From NCBI GenBank assembly GCA_900551885.1, contig URXS01000009.1, forward strand, positions 1-36,528: 36,528 nt of DNA, in the 5' to 3' direction. Each line of letters opens with the position of its first letter. Position 1 is the first letter of the stretch. Source of the stretch: an uncultured Oscillibacter sp. (GTDB taxonomy: Bacteria; Bacillota; Clostridia; Oscillospirales; Oscillospiraceae). Positions 22,141 to 28,855 of the stretch are shown piece after piece. The position numbers were made by a program, and so were the translations under genes. The notes under the pieces were generated by a model. It did no database searches, had not been told where the DNA came from, and saw only the letters and a program-made list of their open reading frames with translations.

Positions 22141-22707
22141 TTAGCCGAAGTAGCGCTTCAGCAGGCCCTCGAAAGCCTTGCCGTGACGGGCCTCGTCGCG
22201 AGCCATCTCATGTACAGTGTCGTGGATAGCATCCAGGTTGTACTGCTTGGCCAGCTTGGCCAGCTCGAACTTGCCGGCGGTAGCGCCGTTCTCGGCCTCA
22301 ACCCGCATCTCCAAGTTCTTCTTGGTGGAATCGGTCACCACGTCACCCAGCAGCTCGGCGAACTTGGCGGCGTGCTCAGCCTCTTCATAAGCAGCCTTCT
22401 CCCAGTACAGGCCGATCTCGGGATAGCCCTCACGGTGGGCCACACGGGCCATGGCCAGGTACATGCCGACCTCGGTGCACTCGCCCGCGAAGTTGGCGTT
22501 CAGGCCGTCAAGAATCTCCTTCTGAACCTCGGCGGGCACATTATCGCCAAAGGACTTACCCACGCCCACAACGTGCTCGGCAGCCCAGCTCATCTCGCCC
22601 TTCTGCTCCACGAACTTGGAGGCGGGAACACCGCACTGGGGGCACTTCTCGGGGGGATTCTCGCCCTCATACACATAACCACAAACAGAGCAAACCCACT
22701 TTTTCAT
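22141..22707 (-). CDS. rbr: Reverse-type rubrerythrin, reconstituted across the element's right end
   Basis: A 188-residue oxidative-stress protein that reduces hydrogen peroxide using a diiron centre and rubredoxin iron. The rubredoxin domain is N-terminal (WVCSVCGYVYEG, then CPQCGVPASKF), the reverse-rubrerythrin order of clostridia. The ferritin-like diiron domain follows, with ligands in NFAGECTEVGMYL, YEEAEHAAKF and DEARHGKAF. The start is ATG 22707 after GAGGAGG. The proposed attR core CCAGTAC lies inside the gene at 22402-22408. The first half would then be host sequence and the last about 87 codons element sequence, making the present gene a chimera. An ATATTCGAATAT palindrome at 22790-22801 overlaps the promoter region. 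Confidence 0.93.
   Translation of the reverse strand: MKKWVCSVCGYVYEGENPPEKCPQCGVPASKFVEQKGEMSWAAEHVVGVGKSFGDNVPAEVQKEILDGLNANFAGECTEVGMYLAMARVAHREGYPEIGLYWEKAAYEEAEHAAKFAELLGDVVTDSTKKNLEMRVEAENGATAGKFELAKLAKQYNLDAIHDTVHEMARDEARHGKAFEGLLKRYFG
22402..22408. other. Proposed attR core inside rubrerythrin
   Basis: CCAGTAC matches the left core. Joining left-flank and right-flank sequence at this point rebuilds an uninterrupted rubrerythrin frame reading PEIGLYWRRAALEEAEH. Confidence 0.5.
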
Positions 22708-22769
22708 TGTTATTTCCTCCTCAACATATTTTTTATGATTAATATTCTCCATTTTTCCGTTGCCTTTTG

Positions 22770-22801
22770 GATGGTCTCAGTATAACAGGATATTCGAATA
22801 T
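22770..22801 (-). promoter_or_regulatory. Rubrerythrin promoter region with ATATTCGAATAT palindrome
   Basis: On the reverse strand a TATACT -10 box (about 22779-22784) follows the perfect 12-base palindrome ATATTCGAATAT (22790-22801), which lies in the spacer. Peroxide-responsive repressors often sit there, but the site does not match a PerR box closely. Confidence 0.5.
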
Positions 22802-22834
22802 TTGAAGTTGCTTATGCAACAGACGAGGAATTTT

Positions 22835-23023
22835 TTATTTTTTCTCCCGCTCGAAAATCAGGTCCACGTTGCTGATGCCCCCATGTCCGGTAAAGGCCAC
22901 CGGGAAAAAGCCCACATACCGCCACCCTTCGGCGGCATAGCGGTCGATCAGCTCCCGATGTTCCCGGGAGCCGGAGAGAAATCCGCCGCCGGTTTCCACA
23001 GGCAGATATTTGTATTCGTACAT
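22835..23023 (-). CDS. DUF4177-family small protein
   Basis: A 62-residue protein starting MYEYKYLPVETGGGFLSGSR, with LIDRYAAEGWRYVGFFPVAF and a C-terminal LIFEREKK. This is the beta-rich DUF4177 pattern (start YEYK, central YAAEGW, final FER-K); its function is unknown. AAAAGGAGG lies 8 bases before ATG 23023. It follows the EF-G-like gene on the same strand, but a strong terminator hairpin (23041-23073) lies between them, with its T run directly joining the ribosome site. Expression therefore depends on read-through or on an unseen promoter. Confidence 0.75.
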   Translation of the reverse strand: MYEYKYLPVETGGGFLSGSREHRELIDRYAAEGWRYVGFFPVAFTGHGGISNVDLIFEREKK

Positions 23024-23038
23024 TTGACTGCCTCCTTT

Positions 23039-23076
23039 TAAAAAGCGGCGGGACCTGGGGGTCCCGCCGTTTTGAT
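23039..23076 (-). terminator. Terminator of the EF-G-like gene
   Basis: Stem GGCGGGACC / GGTCCCGCC, extended by AAAGC and GTTTT. On the reverse strand it ends in a T run just before the DUF4177 ribosome site. Confidence 0.85.
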
Positions 23077-23096
23077 GCAATATTGGAAATTGGGGA

Positions 23097-25172
23097 TTAC
23101 TGCTCCTCCGCCAGGGCCTTCGCCTCGGCGATGGCCTTCTCCTGGGCCGCAGGCGGGCAGTCCTCGTAACGGACGAAGTGGAACACGAAGCTGCCGCGGC
23201 TTTGGGTCATGGACCGCAGATCGATGGCGTAAGAGCCCATCTCGGCCATGGGTACCTCAGCAGTGATGACCTGCTCGCCGTCGCCGGTGGGATCCATGCC
23301 CATGACCCGGCCACGCCGCTTGTTCAGGTCGCCGATCACGTCGCCCATGTAGCTGTCAGGCACGGTGACCTTCAGCTCGCCCACCGGCTCCAGCAGCACG
23401 GGATTGGCCTCCGGCATGGCGGCCTTGTAGGCCAACTGGGCCGCGGTCTTGAAGGCGATTTCAGAGGAGTCCACCGGGTGGTAGGAGCCATCGTACAGCA
23501 CGGCCTTCAGGTTCACCACCGGATACCCGGCCAGAGGACCATGGGCACAGGCCTCCCGCAGGCCCTTCTCCACAGCGGGGAAGAAGTTCTTGGGCACGGA
23601 GCCGCCGAAGACCTCCTCGGCAAAGATCATATCGTCCTGCTCAGTCTGGGGCTCAAAGCGGATCCACACGTCGCCGAACTGGCCGCTGCCGCCGGTCTGC
23701 TTCTTGTGGCGGCCCTGCTTCTGGACGGTCTTGCGGATCTTCTCGCGATAGGGCACCCGGGTGGGCTTCAGCTCCGCCTCCACGTTAAAGCGGTTCTTCA
23801 GCTTGCTGACCAGCACATCCACCTGCATGTCACCGGAGCCGGAGAGGACCATCTGATGGGTCTCGGCGTTGTTGGTGACAGTGAAGGTGGGATCCTCCTC
23901 ATTGAGACGAGCCAGGCCCTGGGCGATCTTGTCCTCCTGGCCCCGGGTCTTGGGCACGATGGCCACAGAGTAGCAGGGCTCAGCAAAGGGAATCTGCTTC
24001 AGCGCCACCACCTTGCGGGAATCGCACAGGGTGTCGCCGGTCTTGACCTTGTCCATCTTGCCGATGGCACCGATGTCACCGCAGACCAGTTCCTTGACCT
24101 CGGTGGCCTTCTTGCCCCGCATGCTGTACAGACGGCCCAGCTTCTCGGTGGAGCCGGTGCGGGCGTTGACCATGGGCAGATCCGGGGTAATGGTGCCGGA
24201 GAGCACCTTCACGAAGGAGTACTTGCCGTACTGGTCGGAGACAGTCTTGAACACGAAGGCGGTGGGCACACCGCCGGGAGAAACCACGAACTCCTCGGTC
24301 TCACCGTCGGCTTTGGTGGCCTTGTGGTAATTGCCCTCCATGGGGTTGGGCAGCAGGTCCACGATATTGTCCAGCAGCATGAGAGAACCCATGCAGTTGA
24401 CGGCGGAGCCACACAGCACCGGGAACAGGCTCAGCTCCCGGACACCCTGGCGCAGACCCTGGATCATCTCGGCATAGGTAAAGTCCTCACCGCCGAAGAA
24501 CTTCTCCATGAACTCCTCGCTGGTCTCAGCCACGGACTCCTTCAGGGCGTTGTTGAACTCCTCGATGACCTCGCCCTTGCCCTCAGGAATCTCGATCTCC
24601 ACCCGCTTGAGGTTCTGCATCTCATAGGCGCGCTTGTTCAGCACATCGATGATACCGGTGACCTTCTTGTTCTCATCCCAGATGGGGACCACCACCGGGG
24701 CAATCTTGTTGCCAAACCGCTCCCGCAGGGCCTCGAAGGTGGCATTGTAGTCGCTGTTGTCCTCGTCCGTCTTGGAAATATAAATGAAACGGGGCATGTT
24801 CCGCTCTTCGCAGTACTTCCATGCCTTCTCCAGGCCCACGGACACGCCGTCCTTGGCGGAGCAGACGATAATGGCAGCATCAGCGGCCCGCAGGGCCTCC
24901 ATCACCTCACCGGCGAAATCGAAAGCACCCGGAGTGTCCAGCAGGTTGATCTTGCAACCCTTGTACTCCAGAGGAGCCACGGCGGTGGAAATGGAGATCT
25001 GGCGCTTGATCTCCTCAGAATCGTAGTCGCAGACGGTGTTGCCGTCGGCACCCCGGCCAATGCGGTCGATGGCGCCGGTCATATACAGCAAACTCTCCGC
25101 CAGGGCGGTCTTGCCGTTTCCGCTGTGCCCCAGCAGACAGACGCTGCGGATGTTTTGTACTGAATAGCTCAT
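23097..25172 (-). CDS. Elongation factor G-like GTPase (EF-G paralogue)
   Basis: A 691-residue translation-type GTPase with the complete EF-G domain order. The G domain has P-loop GHSGNGKT (15-22) and G3 as DTPGAFDF, where canonical EF-G has DTPGHVDF. G4 reads SKTDED instead of NKxD. Domain II (SFVKVLSGTITPDLPMVNAR), domain III, domain IV (KQTGGSGQFGDVWIRFEP) and domain V (PVGELKVTVPDSYMGDVIGD, then LNKRRGRVMGMD) are present. The missing histidine and altered G4 mark the EF-G-like/EfG-II branch of Firmicutes rather than the housekeeping factor. Its precise role is unknown. The ATG at 25172 follows AAGGAGTGG. Transcription starts from TTGTAT-17-TATAAT at 25260-25288. Confidence 0.92.
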   Translation of the reverse strand: MSYSVQNIRSVCLLGHSGNGKTALAESLLYMTGAIDRIGRGADGNTVCDYDSEEIKRQISISTAVAPLEYKGCKINLLDTPGAFDFAGEVMEALRAADAAIIVCSAKDGVSVGLEKAWKYCEERNMPRFIYISKTDEDNSDYNATFEALRERFGNKIAPVVVPIWDENKKVTGIIDVLNKRAYEMQNLKRVEIEIPEGKGEVIEEFNNALKESVAETSEEFMEKFFGGEDFTYAEMIQGLRQGVRELSLFPVLCGSAVNCMGSLMLLDNIVDLLPNPMEGNYHKATKADGETEEFVVSPGGVPTAFVFKTVSDQYGKYSFVKVLSGTITPDLPMVNARTGSTEKLGRLYSMRGKKATEVKELVCGDIGAIGKMDKVKTGDTLCDSRKVVALKQIPFAEPCYSVAIVPKTRGQEDKIAQGLARLNEEDPTFTVTNNAETHQMVLSGSGDMQVDVLVSKLKNRFNVEAELKPTRVPYREKIRKTVQKQGRHKKQTGGSGQFGDVWIRFEPQTEQDDMIFAEEVFGGSVPKNFFPAVEKGLREACAHGPLAGYPVVNLKAVLYDGSYHPVDSSEIAFKTAAQLAYKAAMPEANPVLLEPVGELKVTVPDSYMGDVIGDLNKRRGRVMGMDPTGDGEQVITAEVPMAEMGSYAIDLRSMTQSRGSFVFHFVRYEDCPPAAQEKAIAEAKALAEEQ

Positions 25173-25259
25173 GTTCGTTCCACTCCTTATGTTGTGCTGC
25201 CGCCCGGCCCCGGCGTACCGCGGCGCGGGTCATGGTGCGGGGGAATGCCTAATGTAGAA

Positions 25260-25288
25260 ATTATACAACGTTTGCCGGGGCAATACAA
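25260..25288 (-). promoter_or_regulatory. Promoter of the EF-G-like gene
   Basis: Reverse strand TTGTAT, 17-base spacer, TATAAT. It leaves a GC-rich leader of about 80 bases before the ATG. Confidence 0.75.
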
Positions 25289-25472
25289 CAAAAATTTTGG
25301 CATCTTTCACGTTTTGGGCAGGAGGGAGAAAAATGTAGGCGAAATTTTGTCACCCAGAGAGAAAAAATAATTTGCCTGGCTAGGAATCCCCTTGAGGGCT
25401 GTCCCCGGAAGCCGGCTCCACTTTCAGCATACAATTGAATCCCCCTCGGTTTTCTGTTGCCTGATGCGCTGG

Positions 25473-25521
25473 TAAGATGAAAGCAGACGCTCACAAGAAT
25501 GTGGTGTCTGCTTTCATCTTA
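25473..25521. repeat. Orphan 16-base inverted repeat
   Basis: TAAGATGAAAGCAGAC and its exact complement GTCTGCTTTCATCTTA are separated by 17 bases, within which CAC and GTG can pair too. No gene ends here, so a terminator role is unclear; it could be a remnant terminator or a small non-coding element. Confidence 0.6.
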
Positions 25522-25563
25522 ATCTATTCGTGGACTTCATAAGCGGAACGAGCGGCATTTCCA

Positions 25564-25608
25564 TTGACAGCAATCAATGTGATTTCATCACCGTGCATTT
25601 CATATATT
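25564..25608 (+). promoter_or_regulatory. Fnr-type activator box and -10 of the ferredoxin gene
   Basis: TTGACAGCAATCAA (25564-25577) fits the Crp/Fnr half-site pattern TTGRY-N4-RYCAA. TATATT at 25603-25608 is a good -10. The box centre is about 42 bases before the expected start site, the class II activator position. The Crp/Fnr gene two genes downstream is the obvious candidate regulator. Confidence 0.6.
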
Positions 25609-25647
25609 TACGCTATGATACTTTCATCAAAATCAGGGAGGTACCCT

Positions 25648-25857
25648 ATGAATTCAGTGAAAAAACGGCGGAGAGCCTCTGTAGATCAAGCAGCCTGTGT
25701 GGCCTGCGGCTGCTGCGTAAAGGTGTGTCCTCTGCAGGCCATCGAGATCGTGCGGGGCATCATGGCCCAAGTGAAGCAAGAGAAATGTGTGGGCTGCGGG
25801 CGGTGTGCGAAGGAGTGTCCGGCCAGCGTTATTGTGATTGAGGAGGTGGAGGCGTGA
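25648..25857 (+). CDS. Bacterial-type 2[4Fe-4S] ferredoxin
   Basis: A 69-residue ferredoxin with two clusters: CVACGCCVKVCP near residues 17-28 and CVGCGRCAKECP near 46-57. A basic leader MNSVKKRRR precedes them. It carries low-potential electrons. The start is ATG 25648 with AGGGAGG upstream; further ATGs upstream give a non-conserved leader. It overlaps the next gene by four bases (GTGA), so the pair is translationally coupled, probably feeding electrons to or from the membrane partner. Confidence 0.93.
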   Translation: MNSVKKRRRASVDQAACVACGCCVKVCPLQAIEIVRGIMAQVKQEKCVGCGRCAKECPASVIVIEEVEA

Positions 25858-26429
25858 AGAAACACTGGTATGACTATCTCTGGATCGCTTCCCTGCTGTA
25901 CCTACTGCTGGGGTTCTTCAATATCCTGTTCGCATGGCTAGGTCTGCTCTGCTTCTTCATTCCGCTCATCATCTCTGTAACAAAGGGGACGAAGGGCTAC
26001 TGCAACCGCTACTGCGGCCGGGGCCAATTATTTGCTCTACTTGGGGGTCGTTTCGGATTGTCACGAAAAAAGGATATCCCCAACTGGATGAAAAGCAAAG
26101 GGTTTCGCTACGGTTTCCTGATCTTTTTCTTCGCCATGTTTTTCTTGATGCTTTGGAACACCTATCTGGTTTTCGCCGGGACGCAGGATCTCAAGCAGGT
26201 GGTCACGCTGCTGTGGACCTTCAAGCTGCCCTGGAACTGGGCGTACCACGGGACACTGTTTCATTCCGGCGTGGCACAGTTCGCCTTTGGTTTTTACAGC
26301 GTCATGCTGACTTCCACCGTCCTTGGGCTGCTCACCATGGTGTTGTTCAAGCCTCGCAGTTGGTGTGTCTACTGCCCCATGGGCACGATGACGCAATTAA
26401 TCTGCAGGGTAAAAAACAGGAATGGATAA
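25854..26429 (+). CDS. 4Fe-4S membrane protein (NapH/FixG-like)
   Basis: A 191-residue membrane protein with about four hydrophobic helices. Two cysteine clusters, KGYCNRYCGRGQLF near 50 and RSWCVYCPMGTMTQ near 175, match the CxxxC-P patterns of NapH/RdxA/FixG-type iron-sulfur membrane proteins. It lacks the classical C-terminal double ferredoxin domain, which here is provided by the separate ferredoxin gene just upstream. It probably moves electrons between ferredoxin and a membrane or cell-surface acceptor; the partner is unknown. The GTG start at 25854 has GGAGG before it and overlaps the ferredoxin stop. It is convergent with the Crp/Fnr regulator, 10 bases away. Confidence 0.82.
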   Translation: MKKHWYDYLWIASLLYLLLGFFNILFAWLGLLCFFIPLIISVTKGTKGYCNRYCGRGQLFALLGGRFGLSRKKDIPNWMKSKGFRYGFLIFFFAMFFLMLWNTYLVFAGTQDLKQVVTLLWTFKLPWNWAYHGTLFHSGVAQFAFGFYSVMLTSTVLGLLTMVLFKPRSWCVYCPMGTMTQLICRVKNRNG

Positions 26430-26439
26430 TGCACCAGCA

Positions 26440-27105
26440 TCACGCTTTCTGCTCCTGCAATTCTTTCAATTTTACTTCATCCAGGACCGTCACGACACCC
26501 CGTGACAGCTTCACCATGCCCTCGCTCTGAAAATAGCGGAGCATTCGGGTAATCACTTCCCGGTGAGAACCCAGGTGGTTCGCGATCATCTCATGGGTGA
26601 TCTTCAGTTCGTTGGTTCCTTCGATTGCGGATTCTTCCAGGAGAAATGCCGCCACACGCTTGTCCAGGCTTTTCCACATGATCTGTTCCATCAGCCACAT
26701 CACATCGGAAAACCGGCTGGCCATCAGCTCGTTGGTATAATTTGCCACAGGTGCAGATTCTTTCATGATGCTTCCATAGGTCTCCGCAGGGATGACCCAA
26801 AGCTCCGTATCCTTCTCTGCCTCGATTGTCACCTCAAACTGGATCGAGCGCATGATGCAGGATGCGGAAAACAGGCACATGTCCATGTCGAATAGCCGGT
26901 AGATGGTGATTTCCCGCCCCTCATCGGAGAGGATGTACGCCCGAAGCTGTCCCGCTTTGATCAAAAGCAGCCCCGTGCAATCCATGCTCCCATTATGGAG
27001 AATCGTACCCTTTTTCACATTCCGGGTCATCAAACTGCCAAGAATTCGACTCTGCTGATCTGGATTCAGCTTATCCCAGACGGGAAAATAGTCCTGAAAT
27101 GTCAC
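26440..27105 (-). CDS. Crp/Fnr-family transcriptional regulator
   Basis: A 221-residue regulator with a cyclic-nucleotide-binding-like beta roll at the N-terminus (KGTILHNGSMDCTGLLLIKA). A dimer helix and a winged helix at about 165-215 follow (ITHEMIANHLGSHREVITRM, then LRYFQSEGMVKLSRGVVTVL). There is a cysteine-containing run (DMCLFSASCIM) in the sensor domain, so redox or metal sensing is possible; the signal is unknown. The start is GTG 27105 with GGAGGGGAG before it; TTG at 27120 includes that signal. Fnr-like boxes upstream of the gene and before the ferredoxin gene point to autoregulation and control of the redox pair. Confidence 0.88.
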   Translation of the reverse strand: MTFQDYFPVWDKLNPDQQSRILGSLMTRNVKKGTILHNGSMDCTGLLLIKAGQLRAYILSDEGREITIYRLFDMDMCLFSASCIMRSIQFEVTIEAEKDTELWVIPAETYGSIMKESAPVANYTNELMASRFSDVMWLMEQIMWKSLDKRVAAFLLEESAIEGTNELKITHEMIANHLGSHREVITRMLRYFQSEGMVKLSRGVVTVLDEVKLKELQEQKA

Positions 27106-27146
27106 AATACTCCCCTCCAACCATACGAAGCAGTATATCTTTTATA

Positions 27147-27182
27147 TTGGCAGATGTCAATTAAACGGTTGGCATCTGCCAA
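27147..27182. promoter_or_regulatory. Two Fnr-like boxes upstream of the Crp/Fnr gene
   Basis: TTGGCAGATGTCAA (27147-27160) and TTGGCATCTGCCAA (27169-27182) both fit TTGRY-N4-RYCAA. Their centres are 22 bases apart, two helical turns. A third, TTGATAGATGTCAA, lies at 27287-27300. Autoregulation is likely. Confidence 0.6.
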
Positions 27183-27341
27183 TCGTTCATCGTACCTAAA
27201 ATCCGATCATGAATGGTAACGTCCAACCACGCAAACAAGGATTCCCTCCGTGGAACCGAAGGTGTCGGAAGCAGCAAAGGTACACTTTGATAGATGTCAA
27301 TACCGGGAAAAACCACAATTTCCTGATTCAGAAAAAAGGTC

Positions 27342-27379
27342 AAAAAGGAAGCCCCCTATAATAGGGGGCTTCCTTTCAC
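27342..27379 (-). terminator. Terminator of the tRNA-Leu transcript
   Basis: Stem AAAGGAAGCCCCCTA / TAGGGGGCTTCCTTT with a 3-base loop, ending in TTTTTG on the reverse strand. Confidence 0.88.
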
Positions 27380-27407
27380 GTCATTGCGTCACCAGCGACG
27401 TCTCATA

Positions 27408-27492
27408 TGGTGCGCCTGAAGGGACTCGAACCCACACGCATCGCTGCACGAGAACCTAAATCTCGCATGTCTACCAATTCCATCACAGGCGC
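27408..27492 (-). tRNA. tRNA-Leu (anticodon UAG)
   Basis: On the reverse strand the acceptor stem GCGCCTG pairs with CAGGCGC, followed by discriminator A and an encoded CCA. The D arm contains GGAATTGGTAGAC, the anticodon stem-loop is CGAGA-TTTAGGT-TCTCG with anticodon UAG, and the T arm has GGTTCGAGTCC. A short variable arm is present, as expected for a class II leucine tRNA. It decodes CUN codons. It is 85 bases long including CCA. A promoter lies about 240 bases upstream, and a terminator follows about 30 bases downstream. Confidence 0.93.
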
Positions 27493-27553
27493 ATATTCAG
27501 TTTTTGGGAAAACGAGTACCGACAACAGGACGAAAAATCTTCACTGAGGTGAC

Positions 27554-27594
27554 AGCGCCTGAATCCCGCACATTTACCGATTCCATCACAGGTA
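27554..27594 (-). pseudogene. Decayed tRNA-Leu copy
   Basis: The plus strand reads GCGCCTGAA, then a segment ending ACCGATTCCATCACAGG. It matches the two ends of the intact tRNA-Leu just downstream, with about 25 of 32 bases identical in the 5' half and the anticodon and T arms missing. It lies in the same transcript, so it looks like an internally deleted duplicate. Confidence 0.55.
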
Positions 27595-27704
27595 CCGATT
27601 TCAGCAGGACTGACCGCCACATTTTTCCTGTGCGCCCCAGTCAGGCGCCCAATCCTCCCCTCGTCTATCTCCGGCATCGCCGTCCTTGGGAAAGGAACAT
27701 ATGC

Positions 27705-27754
27705 AGTATAACACATCCTCCGCTCTTGAACAATAGGAAAAACTGCGTTAAAAT
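27705..27754. promoter_or_regulatory. Divergent promoters of tRNA-Leu and the pyridoxal kinase gene sharing -35 sequence
   Basis: Leftward: TTGTTC-17-TATACT at 27705-27733 drives the tRNA transcript. Rightward: TTGAAC-17-TAAAAT at 27726-27754 drives the kinase gene. Their -35 boxes overlap (27726-27733), so the two promoters probably compete. Confidence 0.7.
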
Positions 27755-27797
27755 AGGACCCGCTATAAAGTTTTTCGCTGAAAAGAGGAAACACACC

Positions 27798-28646
27798 ATG
27801 ATGACACCTCGTGTTGCCGCCATCCACGACATGTCCGGCTTCGGCCGCTGCTCCCTGACCGTGGCCATTCCCATTCTCTCTGCCATGGGCATCCAGTGCT
27901 GCCCTCTTCCCACCGCCTTCCTCTCCACCCATACCGGCGGGTTCGAGGGATTCACCTTTCTGGACATGACTGACGAGATGCCGAAGGTTTCCGCCCATTG
28001 GAAACAGTTAGGGCTCTCCTTTCAGGCTCTCTACAGTGGCTTCCTGGGTAGTGAGCGGCAGATCGGGATTGTGGAGGACTTTATTCGGGACTTCCGCGCT
28101 CCCGGCACCGTGGTGGTCGTGGATCCGGTCATGGGAGACCATGGTAGGGTCTATCAGACCTATACCCCCGCCATGTGTGCCGGCACCGCTCACCTGGCCG
28201 CCCAGGCAGATGTGATCACCCCTAATCTGACTGAGGCGGCGTTGCTGCTGGACATCCCCTATGAGGACCTGCCCACCGGGGAAGCTGGCTGCCGGGAAAT
28301 TGTGGAGCGGCTGAGCCTGGAGGGGAAACGCTCTGTGGTACTGACCGGTGCCTCTGCCGAGGAGGGGGAAACCGGTGCTGTCTGCTACGATGCCTCAACC
28401 GGCCGGGTCGAGGTAGTGGAGACCCAACGGGTGCCCCGGGAGTTCCACGGCACCGGCGATGTGTTCGCCAGTGTTCTGACCGGCGCGCTGGTACAGGGCG
28501 CCTCCTTGACAGAGGCCGCCCGGGCCGCCGTGGACTTTGTGCGCCTGTGTGCGGAGCGGACCGCCGCTGAGGGGCTGCCCATGCGGGAGGGCGTGGACTT
28601 TGAACCTTTGCTGGGAACACTGACAACCTGGGCCAGCCGAGGTTGA
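27798..28646 (+). CDS. Pyridoxal/pyridoxamine kinase (PdxY/PdxK type)
   Basis: A 282-residue ribokinase-fold kinase that phosphorylates pyridoxal, pyridoxine or pyridoxamine to make B6 cofactor precursors. The N-terminus VAAIHDMSGFGRCSLTVAIP is typical of pyridoxal kinases. A lid follows with LPTAFLSTHTGGFEGF. DPVMGDHGRVYQTY and the ATP-site segment TPNLTEAALLLD come next, and the catalytic base lies in FHGTGDVFASVLTGAL. The start is ATG 27798 with AAGAGGAAA upstream; the longer open frame to 27504 crosses the tRNA relic and is not coding. It is expressed from its own promoter and ended by the hairpin at 28683-28716. Confidence 0.9.
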   Translation: MMTPRVAAIHDMSGFGRCSLTVAIPILSAMGIQCCPLPTAFLSTHTGGFEGFTFLDMTDEMPKVSAHWKQLGLSFQALYSGFLGSERQIGIVEDFIRDFRAPGTVVVVDPVMGDHGRVYQTYTPAMCAGTAHLAAQADVITPNLTEAALLLDIPYEDLPTGEAGCREIVERLSLEGKRSVVLTGASAEEGETGAVCYDASTGRVEVVETQRVPREFHGTGDVFASVLTGALVQGASLTEAARAAVDFVRLCAERTAAEGLPMREGVDFEPLLGTLTTWASRG

Positions 28647-28680
28647 AAGGCAGTTTCCCTTTACGTCTTTTGAAAAAGCA

Positions 28681-28718
28681 AGCAAAAAGGCGGCGCGGAA
28701 CCTTCCACGCCGCTTTTC
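28681..28718. terminator. Terminator after the pyridoxal kinase gene
   Basis: Stem AAAAGGCGGCG with GGAA paired to TTCC and CGCCGCTTTT, with one unpaired base in each arm, then TCCGC. It sits 37 bases past the stop. Confidence 0.75.
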
Positions 28719-28855
28719 CGCTATGAAGACCCACTCCGCTCCTGCACAAAACTTTTACTTGACCTTCCCCCAGGTGGAGGGTATACCCTATAGGCAGAAA
28801 CCAGGCCGGGGCACCGGTCACGGCGCCCTCCGGGGCGGGAAAGGAAGAAAAACTT

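Larger units (their letters stand above)
10503..22408. mobile_element. Integrative element of about 11.9 kb inserted in a rubrerythrin gene
   Basis: The proposed ends are the shared 7-base core CCAGTAC at 10503-10509 (attL) and 22402-22408 (attR). Support comes from several sides. A tyrosine integrase reads inward from the left end. The rubrerythrin fragment breaks at the left end, and a complete rubrerythrin spans the right end. Near-identical 21-base motifs lie inside both ends (10624-10644 and 22040-22060). Base composition is visibly lower in GC inside. The content is integrase, WYL regulator, second recombinase, SprT-like protease, XRE proteins, prim-pol, lipoprotein and small proteins. 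No conjugation, packaging or structural genes are seen, so mobility beyond excision must rely on a helper or on an unrecognised system. The exact core is inferred from a two-sequence comparison. Confidence 0.78.

Noticed and set aside
10242..22707. Two ordinary tandem rubrerythrin paralogues, one truncated
   Set aside because: Possible but less economical: the break coincides with the integrase-proximal end, a short core is shared, and matching arm repeats lie at both ends. Kept as the main alternative to test.
23178..25163. Long open frame of 661 codons on the plus strand
   Set aside because: It is the antisense shadow of the EF-G-like gene; the sequence is Gly/Leu/His rich with no family motif, and the reverse strand carries an unmistakable GTPase.
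27408..27492. tRNA with anticodon UAG as an amber suppressor
   Set aside because: Anticodon UAG reads CUA and other leucine CUN codons; reading the amber codon needs anticodon CUA. No suppressor tRNA was seen in the window.
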